From: an uncultured Lachnospiraceae bacterium
GTDB lineage: Bacteria; Bacillota; Clostridia; Lachnospirales; Lachnospiraceae
Assembly (NCBI GenBank): GCA_910585005.1
Contig: CAJUCN010000045.1
Coordinates: 1-7,700 of the forward strand
DNA: 7,700 nucleotides
Direction of reading: 5' to 3'
The notes under the pieces are model-generated. The model saw nothing but the letters and a program-made list of their open reading frames with translations, searched no databases and was not told the origin of the DNA. The position numbers and the translations under genes were made by a program. This document shows, one piece after another, positions 1 through 5,921 of this stretch (its first letter is position 1; the number at the start of each line of letters is the position of its first letter).

Positions 1-9
1 AAATTTGAC

Positions 10-35
10 AAAAAAATAAGCCCAAAGCAGGCTTA
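10..35 (-). terminator. Rho-independent terminator behind the small lipoprotein gene
   Basis: Read on the minus strand, a TAAGCC / GGCTTA stem (plus-strand positions 30-35 and 17-22) closes a 7-nt loop and is followed directly by a run of seven T residues (plus-strand A tract 10-16). It starts about 27 nt after the stop codon of the small minus-strand gene at 62-166, so it most likely ends that transcript. The stem is short (6 bp), so efficiency may be modest. Confidence 0.6.
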
Positions 36-61
36 AATACAAGATTTGTGTGTTAGGAGGT

Positions 62-166
62 TTAAAAGGAAGTGTCAAACTCCCGTTTCCCCGTACAGCC
101 GCCAAGTAAAAATATGCCCATGATCCCTAAAAAGAACATGCGTACAAAATAAGCTCTTTTTCCCAT
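62..166 (-). CDS. Small predicted lipoprotein (34 aa)
   Basis: The ATG at 166 is preceded by a strong GAGGAGG ribosome binding site (171-177) with 4 nt between. The 34-residue product has a basic start (MGKR), a hydrophobic stretch at about residues 6-21, and a lipobox L21-G22-G23-C24. This predicts lipid attachment at Cys24 and a mature peptide of only 11 residues on the outer face of the membrane. A terminator follows within 30 nt, so the gene looks complete as a transcription unit. It is divergent from the MerR-type regulator at 299, with 132 bp shared between the two starts, so the regulator may control it (inference). I do not recognise a family. It could instead be the remnant of a longer lipoprotein whose body was deleted. 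Confidence 0.55.
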   Translation of the reverse strand: MGKRAYFVRMFFLGIMGIFLLGGCTGKREFDTSF

Positions 167-207
167 CGTTCCTCCTCATATGCTTTAAAATGCATTGCCC
201 CCATGCC

Positions 208-236
208 TTGTACTTTCTTGTTGTATATAGTATCAT
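208..236 (+). promoter_or_regulatory. Candidate promoter of the MerR-family gene
   Basis: A TTGTAC hexamer (208-213) and a TATCAT hexamer (231-236) are separated by 17 bp, which fits a sigma-A promoter with a weak -35 box. It lies in the 132-bp divergent gap upstream of the regulator. On the opposite strand GATACA (252-257) and TACTAT (227-232) are 19 bp apart, the long spacer typical of MerR-controlled promoters, and would face the small lipoprotein gene. A direct repeat GTATCAT occurs at 230-236 and 253-259 and may be part of an operator. All of this is inferred from pattern only. Confidence 0.3.
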
Positions 237-298
237 AAACGAAACCTTAACTGTATCATGAATTCAAAATTTCCCAACTGTTTTTGGAGGTTCGCGCC

Positions 299-1117
299 AT
301 GGACAAAAATGGAAAACTACTTACAATCGGCCAATTCGCAGCCCTGCACGGGATCAACAAGAAAACCTTGATGTGGTATGATGAGATCGGGCTTTTCAGG
401 CCTGCTGCCATAAACCCGGAAAACGGATACCGCTGTTACAATTATCACCAAAGCCCTATACTGGAAACCATACTTCTACTGCGGGAACTGGATGTTTCTA
501 TACCGGAAATACAGGATTTCATGAAAAACCGCTCCGCCAAAAACATGGAACGCCTTCTAAAAGAAAAGATTTCCGGCCTTGACCTGCAGATCATGCACCT
601 GAAGGCGATCAGGAAAACCCTCCAAAACCACTATCAGGATATGACCACCCTTTTAACCATGGATTTATCGGAAATCAGTATCATAGAAAAAGAAGAACGG
701 TATCTGGTGACGGTAGATATCGAGAAGAACATTTCCTTTGAAAAAGAGGTGGAACTGATCACTGCCAAAACAGCCAAATACCAGCTTGGCCGTCTCCATG
801 ACGCCTCTTACGGCTCCATGATCCCCGCCGCCAGTCTGCTTAACGGCAATTTTAATGATTATACAAAACTGTTTATAGAAATCCCTTCCCTGAATCAAAA
901 AGAGGGGCTTCACATCCAGCCAAAGGGGAAATATATCAGGGCTTTCCACAAGGGCGCCTGGGACGGGATTCCTATGCGTTACCGGGAAATCCTTGGATAT
1001 GCCAGACAAAAAGGACTGGAATTGTCCGGCTTTTCCTATGAAAAGGGAATCAATGAGACTGTCATTGACCGGATTGATGACTATATTGTACAGATTGAAA
1101 TTCCTGTCGTTGAATGA
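299..1117 (+). CDS. MerR-family transcriptional regulator with GyrI-like effector domain (BmrR-like)
   Basis: One-component regulator that, by family, binds a promoter with an overlong spacer and activates it when a small, often amphipathic drug-like ligand is bound. From ATG 299 the product has 272 residues. It has a winged helix at about 7-76 with the family pattern LTIGQFAALHGINKKTLMWY, then YDEIGLFRP and the wing ENGYRCYNY. A coiled-coil linker covers about 80-118, and an effector-binding fold about 125-272 contains the typical KGKYIRAFHKGAWDGIP stretch. The GGAGG at 286-290 sits 8 nt before ATG 299, so this start is preferred over the in-frame TTG at 284, which overlaps the binding site. 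The gene is divergent from the small lipoprotein gene and its 3' end overlaps the convergent ABC ATPase gene by 37 bp. The ligand is unknown. A multidrug or toxic-compound response involving the neighbouring exporter is plausible, but no operator next to the exporter is visible. Confidence 0.9.
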   Translation: MDKNGKLLTIGQFAALHGINKKTLMWYDEIGLFRPAAINPENGYRCYNYHQSPILETILLLRELDVSIPEIQDFMKNRSAKNMERLLKEKISGLDLQIMHLKAIRKTLQNHYQDMTTLLTMDLSEISIIEKEERYLVTVDIEKNISFEKEVELITAKTAKYQLGRLHDASYGSMIPAASLLNGNFNDYTKLFIEIPSLNQKEGLHIQPKGKYIRAFHKGAWDGIPMRYREILGYARQKGLELSGFSYEKGINETVIDRIDDYIVQIEIPVVE

Positions 1118-1860
1118 TACCCATCTGTCCGGTCAAGCCACTTGCCCAGTTTTTCAAGGCGCTGTTTTTCCGTTCCGGGCCTCATCTTTCCCATCATAAG
1201 TTCTCCGCGGATACGCCCGTCCACCAGATACAATACCCGCTCACAGCTACTTGCCACTTTTTCGTCATGTGTCACCATCAGTATGGTCATTCCCTCATGA
1301 TTTAGCCGGGCCAGCTCCGCCATGACCTCCCTGGCGGCCCCCCGGTTTAAAGCGCCGGTGGGTTCATCTGCAAACAGGATCTCCGGATCGTTCATGATGC
1401 TCCGGCAGATACATGCCCGCTGGAGCTGTCCGCCGGAAACCTGGGTGATTTTCCTTTCCTCCAAACCGGAAAGGGAAAGCTTCTCCATAAGGCTTCTTGC
1501 CTTTGCTGTCAGCTCCGCTTTGGTTTTCCTGTGTTTCCCCTTATTTGCCTGTATTGCCGGGAGCAAAATATTATCCAGGATCGTTAAATTTGAAATCATG
1601 TTCATCTGCTGAAACACGAACCCCATTCTGTGCAGCCTGATGAATGCTTTTTCATCCTCCGAAAGCCCGGTGATTTCCGTATCCTTCAACCAGATCTTAC
1701 CGCCGGAAGGATCTGCCATACCAGCCACATGATATAAAAGCGTGGACTTCCCCGCACCGGAAGGGCCCATAACCGCCATCATCCCACCTTCTTCCAGCGA
1801 AAAAGAAACCTGATCCAATATCCGGTCTTTGCTTACCTTTTCTACTCTTAATAAGTCCAT
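1081..1860 (-). CDS. ABC transporter ATP-binding protein (MacB/LolD/SalX type)
   Basis: Nucleotide-binding subunit that would power an FtsX-type permease on the inner face of the membrane. In this family substrates are usually peptides, lipoproteins or antibiotics. Counting from ATG 1860 (259 aa): Walker A GPSGAGKS at 32-39, Q-loop FVFQQMN with Q84, signature VSGGQ at 141-145, Walker B ILFADEP at 161-167 and H-loop His198. All catalytic elements are present. The D-loop reads GALN rather than GALD, a variant I recall in Firmicutes members. ATG 1860 is preferred over an in-frame upstream start at 1890, because the latter lies inside the permease gene while ATG 1860 begins 4 nt after the permease stop and has AAGGA upstream. 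The last residues, after about KWLDR, do not look family-like and lie in the convergent overlap with the MerR gene. The partner permease is truncated, so function is doubtful unless another permease is supplied. Confidence 0.9.
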   Translation of the reverse strand: MDLLRVEKVSKDRILDQVSFSLEEGGMMAVMGPSGAGKSTLLYHVAGMADPSGGKIWLKDTEITGLSEDEKAFIRLHRMGFVFQQMNMISNLTILDNILLPAIQANKGKHRKTKAELTAKARSLMEKLSLSGLEERKITQVSGGQLQRACICRSIMNDPEILFADEPTGALNRGAAREVMAELARLNHEGMTILMVTHDEKVASSCERVLYLVDGRIRGELMMGKMRPGTEKQRLEKLGKWLDRTDGYHSTTGISICTI

Positions 1861-1864
1861 GCCC

Positions 1865-2659
1865 TTATTCCTTTCCCATACAGCACTCACAAGCGCCGAT
1901 CTTTTTCAATTCCCAGATTCCCATCCATACCCCTGCCGCTGCCACTGCCAAAAGCAAAGCGGGCGTCAGCAGCAATGCCTTAACCGGGTGGATCACAAAC
2001 CGGAAGCTGTCAGCCCCAAAAGATTGCAGCAGCATCCCGCAGATCCCCTCCCCCAAAAGATTTCCTGCCAAAAGCCCTGCCCCAATACCCACTATGACCG
2101 GAAACATCCCTTTGATTAAGTATTTTCGTTTTAACGCCCTTCCCGAAAACCCCAATGCCTTATAAAAAGAAACCGTATACCGGTCTTGCTCCACGATCAG
2201 CCGGACAAACAACATCGTCACTATGGTAACCACGAACACTCCGGCCACAAGCGCCGTCAGGGATGCCATATGGAGCTGCCCCAACGTCTGTCCATAGGTA
2301 TGTTTCACATAATCTTCTATATCGGTCACCTCTGCGCCCATCTTCCGGTACTTCGCCATCCACTGTCCTTTTTGGGCGGAATCTTTCAAAGAGACATACA
2401 GGACGCTCCAGATCGCAGGCTCATGGCTGTCAATGCTGTGTACCTTCGCTGTCTTTCCCCCATTGGTGATATCGGAATAAATGCCGCAGACAATATAATC
2501 CGTTTTTGCTGCTCCGTCCTCTTTCGCTCTGCCCCCAAGCCGCAGCTTATCGCCTACATCCAATCCCAGTTCTTTCGCATTCATAGCGGACAAGGCAATT
2601 TCTCCTTCCTTTTGGGGCAGCCTCCCCTTGGAATAGCTTATTCTTCTGTCAAGTAAGGA
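1865..2659 (-). pseudogene. FtsX/MacB-type ABC permease, 5'-truncated
   Basis: This is the C-terminal part of the membrane subunit partnered with the ATPase just downstream (4-nt gap). The frame is open from a TAG at 2660-2662 to the stop at 1865. The region beginning about GRLPQKEGEIALS, with AKELGLDVGDKLRL following, is the MacB-like extracytoplasmic domain. Three hydrophobic helices follow, at residues 109-132, 162-186 and 203-227 counted from the TTG at 2593, matching the FtsX domain. The first transmembrane helix and the start of the extracytoplasmic domain are missing. The only in-frame starts (TTG 2593, ATG 2584) lie inside conserved sequence and lack a convincing binding site. Homology stops at about 2640-2660, exactly where the sequence turns AT-rich, so the gene was cut by insertion or recombination. 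The missing half is not in this window. Confidence 0.8.
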
Positions 2660-2985
2660 CTAAAAAGTTTGATTTTCTTCCAAATATTTCGAAGATTAAC
2701 CTCTATCTCTTTAATTACATCTTAAGTCAAGTAACAAATATCGTTTCAATTCCATACGTCAAAACATTATTAAAAGTAATAAAAATGAATGAATAAATAC
2801 AAACTAAAAATAAGCTAGACTTTTTAGCAAATTAAAAACCTACATCTACAAAAAATCCAGCTTCCTTTTTCATATTGTATCGACATATACTCTAATATCT
2901 ATCCTTTATTTTGCAAACAAAACTAACTACAACAAAAATACCTGCAATTTAGAATATTATACTTTCAAAATATTATTTTAGCTCC
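2660..2985. other. AT-rich intergenic junction region
   Basis: No credible gene is present on either strand. The segment starts at the break in the permease gene and ends at the stop of the TPR/RCC1 gene. It contains a short near-perfect palindrome, CTTCCAAATATTTCGAAG at 2677-2694, and a 9-bp direct repeat, GTCAAGTAA, at 2648-2656 and 2726-2734. It also holds the hairpin listed separately at 2806-2863. It may contain the end of the mobile segment, but no boundary can be fixed. Confidence 0.5.
2806..2863 (-). terminator. Long-stem hairpin, probable terminator of the TPR/RCC1 gene
   Basis: Plus-strand 2812-2825 and 2850-2863 can pair as a 14-bp stem (including two G-U wobbles in the minus-strand RNA) around a 24-nt loop. 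A T-rich run, ATTTTT (plus-strand 2806-2811), follows immediately on the minus strand. It lies about 120-180 nt after the stop codon at 2986. The large loop is unusual for an intrinsic terminator, so it might have another structural role. Confidence 0.5.
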
Positions 2986-4515
2986 TTACTCTTTCATGTT
3001 CTCCCATCCGCTATATCTTTTAATATTAGTCCATTCTTCCGAATCGGGTCTTTGATTTTGCTTATTATAACCAACCGCCATTACTGTTCCATCTGATTTA
3101 AGACCTAAAGTAAATCCAGTTCCTGCCGAAATTGCTACAATATTTTCCCAGCTTTCTGTAGAGCATGTATTATCATTGTAATGTCCAACAGAAAGTACTG
3201 TTCCATCAGAGCGCAAACCAACTGTATGTCTATCTCCTGCTGAAATTGCTACAATATCTTTCCAACTACTCACATTACATTGTCCATATGTATTATCTCC
3301 AACAGCTACAACTGTTCCGTCAGAACGCAAACCGACCGTATGACCTTTTCCTGATGATGAATCACTACCACCGCCCGCTGCTACGGCAATTATATCAGTC
3401 CAATCTGCTTTATGAGCCTCTATCTGCCGAAGCTGCGAAGAACTTCCGTAACCTGTAATATATACAATACCATCTACTGTTAATCCTACCGTATGCCTCC
3501 AGCCAGTTGAAATGGCAACAATGTTTTCCCATTTATCTATTTTTAACTGTCCATCACCTGCATCATGACCTACTCCAACAACAGTCCCATCCGCCTTTAA
3601 TCCTACTACATAGTCATATCCTGCCGATACAGAAACAATATCATTCCACTCACTTACATCTATGGTACTATTACTGATAGTAACAACATTCACTGTTCCA
3701 TCCTCTTTTAACCCAATGGCTATATTCCCAAAACAGGATACAGAAACAATATTACGCCAATCCGAAATACCCGAAAATTTATATAAATTACTCTCTGTAC
3801 AAATTACTTCTCCATTATCTTTAATACCCATAGAACATATAACACCTGCTGAAATTGTATTATAATTTTGATGAATCGCTTTTTGACACTTTGTCATCAT
3901 ATCTATGCTTTCTTTATAATCTTGGAGATCAGTAAATTGTTCTAAGGCTAAATAATAATTTCGTAATCTATAATTTTCTAATGCTGCTTGATATGCCACC
4001 TCATTTACTTCACTTTCATTCATTTTATTTTTACATGCTGCTACCTTATCTAGGCTATCTCTATAATCTCCTAAAGCTAAAAAATATTTATAAGCCTGTT
4101 CAATATTATTATCATTAAATAATTTTTCAGCATCTAAATATTGCAATTTTCTAATTTCATCAATCATTTCTACGCTATCTTTATAATCTCCTAACTCTTC
4201 AAATACTTTTATCGCATCTTGATACTGGCATTTATCACTTAACTCCAACGCATATCTATAATTAGATTCCAAATTATCAAAAATAATCTTGATATTTAAC
4301 AAATAAGAAATACTATCTTTATAAGAACCTAGTTTAGTAAATATTTCTTCTGCTTCTTCATACTGCTCTTCTTCATACATTTGAACCGCTTCTCCATATA
4401 CTTTTTCTTTCATATATCGCTGATGGATGATTCCCCCCAAAATAGCCCAAACGACTCCTACAACGATAATGATCAATATGATACACTTCTGCTTTTTTTT
4501 CATTTCACTTTTCAA
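2986..4515 (-). CDS. Membrane-anchored protein with TPR-like repeats and a seven-repeat RCC1-like propeller
   Basis: Family and function not recognised. The 509-residue product has a basic N-terminus, one hydrophobic helix at about 11-30, and then a predicted extracellular part. Four TPR-like helical hairpins lie at about 41-74, 87-121, 126-160 and 176-210, each ending in a motif like LGDYKDS. From about 218 to 497 there are seven repeats of the pattern W-x-x-IVAISAG-x-x-HTVGLRSDGTV-x-x-VG, which predicts a closed seven-bladed RCC1-type beta-propeller. Such folds bind proteins or ligands, so a surface binding or sensing role is inferred; no catalytic motif is visible. The start is TTG 4515: AGGAGG at 4521-4526 lies 5 nt away, whereas ATG 4503 would be 17 nt away. 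Base use is much more AT-rich than in the ABC and recombinase genes, which suggests transfer. It lies downstream of the four-helix membrane protein gene, but a terminator-like hairpin separates them. Confidence 0.85.
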   Translation of the reverse strand: MKSEMKKKQKCIILIIIVVGVVWAILGGIIHQRYMKEKVYGEAVQMYEEEQYEEAEEIFTKLGSYKDSISYLLNIKIIFDNLESNYRYALELSDKCQYQDAIKVFEELGDYKDSVEMIDEIRKLQYLDAEKLFNDNNIEQAYKYFLALGDYRDSLDKVAACKNKMNESEVNEVAYQAALENYRLRNYYLALEQFTDLQDYKESIDMMTKCQKAIHQNYNTISAGVICSMGIKDNGEVICTESNLYKFSGISDWRNIVSVSCFGNIAIGLKEDGTVNVVTISNSTIDVSEWNDIVSVSAGYDYVVGLKADGTVVGVGHDAGDGQLKIDKWENIVAISTGWRHTVGLTVDGIVYITGYGSSSQLRQIEAHKADWTDIIAVAAGGGSDSSSGKGHTVGLRSDGTVVAVGDNTYGQCNVSSWKDIVAISAGDRHTVGLRSDGTVLSVGHYNDNTCSTESWENIVAISAGTGFTLGLKSDGTVMAVGYNKQNQRPDSEEWTNIKRYSGWENMKE

Positions 4516-4574
4516 AGTTTCCTCCTAAATCACTTTCATTTTTTCTTAATACATGGTCAAATTACCTTAAATCT

Positions 4575-4613
4575 AAAAAAGAGTTTGAACCTATAATCCA
4601 AATCTAGACTCTT
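4575..4613 (-). terminator. Probable intrinsic terminator of the four-helix membrane protein gene
   Basis: On the minus strand AAGAG and TTTG (4609-4613 and 4599-4602) pair with CAAA and CTCTT (4584-4587 and 4579-4583), with a 6-nt bulge and an 11-nt loop. A run of T residues (plus-strand 4575-4580) follows. The hairpin sits 60-95 nt after the stop at 4673 and about 60 nt before the TTG start of the next gene. It would therefore separate or attenuate transcription into the TPR/RCC1 gene. No convincing promoter was found between hairpin and start. Confidence 0.5.
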
Positions 4614-4672
4614 AAAAATGTCAAAATTAAAATTTTATATCCTTATACTATAACAAAAAATTTATTAATAAA

Positions 4673-5263
4673 TCACGTAGGCTCTTTCACATTATGTTGT
4701 ATTGTATTTTCATTTCCACCGTTCTTATGCTGATCCCTATATTGCTTTTTTTTCCGACACCCATCAATTACTTCCACAACAATACCAATAATAGAATTTA
4801 TACCTAAAATTACAATAGTGCTTATCATTAAAAAAACAAGCTGTTCATTTTTAGGTTCAAGTTCCTCACCCATTTTTTTTAAAATCTCTATTTTTTGAAA
4901 AACATCTTGATTTGATAAAATGTTTTCACCAGAACAATCAATTTGCATAAATTGTTCAAGCAATTTTTCATTCAAAAAACAATTCTCAAAATAAGAAAAA
5001 TACATGCAACCACAAAAAAATATTGAAAGTCCCGAAAGGATTGCACATATATATCTCACTGATTGCCATATTTGTTTTTCCATATCTGTCATCGTACTTA
5101 ATGCATTAACCGCAACCGCTAAAGTAATGAGCAATAAATCAAGAATATAATTTATTTCAGACACCTCATTACTATCCAACCAGTTACGTGCCACCACAAG
5201 TGTAAAAGGCAATATTGATAATATTACTCCAAAAAAAATCCATCGTAAAATTTTAATAAACAT
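4673..5263 (-). CDS. Four-helix membrane protein of unknown function
   Basis: I do not recognise a family. The 196-residue product has hydrophobic segments at about 7-25, 41-60, 69-93 and 142-165. Between the third and fourth is a soluble segment of about 45 residues, partly charged and helical, and the protein ends in a hydrophilic, basic tail of about 30 residues (GCRKKKQYRD and onward). By the positive-inside rule the tail is probably cytoplasmic. It shares low GC and orientation with the downstream TPR/RCC1 gene and has a good promoter candidate about 100 bp upstream. The ATG at 5263 is the only reasonable start; its AGGAGA-like binding site lies about 13 nt away, longer than usual. Association with the TPR/RCC1 protein at the membrane is possible but rests only on gene order. 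Confidence 0.7.
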   Translation of the reverse strand: MFIKILRWIFFGVILSILPFTLVVARNWLDSNEVSEINYILDLLLITLAVAVNALSTMTDMEKQIWQSVRYICAILSGLSIFFCGCMYFSYFENCFLNEKLLEQFMQIDCSGENILSNQDVFQKIEILKKMGEELEPKNEQLVFLMISTIVILGINSIIGIVVEVIDGCRKKKQYRDQHKNGGNENTIQHNVKEPT

Positions 5264-5362
5264 TATACTATACTCGTCTCCTAGTTTTATGTAGAATTTT
5301 GAATAAAAGCATTTTATAGAAAATACATAAATACTACATTCTATTACAATTATTTCATATAA

Positions 5363-5391
5363 ATAGTAGCATATATAGTATCAATCGTCAA
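5363..5391 (-). promoter_or_regulatory. Candidate promoter of the membrane protein gene
   Basis: On the minus strand TTGACG (plus-strand 5386-5391; five of six consensus bases) and TACTAT (5363-5368; four of six) are separated by exactly 17 bp. This would start a transcript with a leader of roughly 90-100 nt before the ATG at 5263. Confidence 0.5.
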
Positions 5392-5675
5392 TTTTAGACT
5401 ATATTCGACACAGTAACAAACACAATTTTTTGAAATTTTTGTTAATCAATAAATACATTAATTTATTCTTCAAAATTGGACTTTAATAATGTTAATTTTA
5501 AAAGGAAAAAATATCCGTTTATACAATTTAAACAATTGATTTTTCACAAGATTCAGCAACTGCTTTTATATTCCTAAAAAAACATATTTCAAATATTGTG
5601 ATTTTTAATATCTGGCGTCATTTCATTCATTTAAAAAATAACTCCAAAAGAATTTGGTAAGTCTTACAAATAGTC

Positions 5676-5782
5676 TTTATAGTAAACGACATTAGAAATT
5701 TCATTTTCGGACTTGCAGAAGCTTCCGTATATAGCTTCTGCAAGAGCCGGAAACAGAAATCTATTATGTCGTTCACTATAAA
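5676..5782. repeat. Large imperfect palindrome, MITE-like
   Basis: Outer arms of 17 nt (TTTATAGTAAACGACAT at 5676-5692 and its complement at 5766-5782) match at 16 of 17 positions. The inner arms are a perfect 12-bp match, CTTGCAGAAGCT at 5712-5723 against 5733-5744, around a 9-nt centre. The stretches between pair partially. The whole 107-bp unit could fold into one long hairpin. There is no T tract next to it on either strand, so it does not look like a simple terminator. The layout fits a miniature inverted-repeat element derived from an insertion sequence, but its family is not recognised and no clear target duplication is visible. Confidence 0.6.
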
Positions 5783-5921
5783 AATTATAGAAAACATCCT
5801 AAATTCTTTTCTTATGATGTTTCCTGTGTCAATTTCTGCTACATGTAAATGCAAAATTTACCTTATAGAATCAAACATATCCCCCGGAGAACTACAACAA
5901 ATAGAAAATATTTGCCATTTG

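Larger units (their letters stand above)
5264..5921. other. AT-rich gene-free interval upstream of the island genes
   Basis: About 650 bp with no credible gene on either strand. Short open frames here lack binding sites and family-like sequence. It holds the promoter candidate at 5363-5391 and the large palindrome at 5676-5782. Composition changes from AT-rich to moderate GC near the recombinase stop at 5922, so an end of the recombinase module may lie between about 5783 and 5921. No repeat that would mark an attachment site was identified. Confidence 0.5.

Noticed and set aside
72..152. Plus-strand 26-codon frame from GTG 72, with TTAGGAGG upstream at 53-60
   Set aside because: It is antisense to the small lipoprotein gene, uses a GTG start, and its product lacks any signal, helix or family-like pattern. 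The opposite strand has the better binding site, lipobox and terminator.
2186..2656. Plus-strand open frame of 156 codons opposite the permease
   Set aside because: Antisense shadow of the clear FtsX/MacB permease frame; Cys- and His-rich composition without domain-like pattern.
2986..3600. CRISPR-like array, suggested by regularly spaced similar DNA
   Set aside because: The 114-bp periodic repeats are protein-coding RCC1 blades in one continuous frame, not short repeats with unrelated spacers.
5627..5854. Minus-strand open frame of 75 codons across the palindrome
   Set aside because: The start has no good binding site, and the middle is just the translated palindrome. It may be a chance frame downstream of the recombinase.
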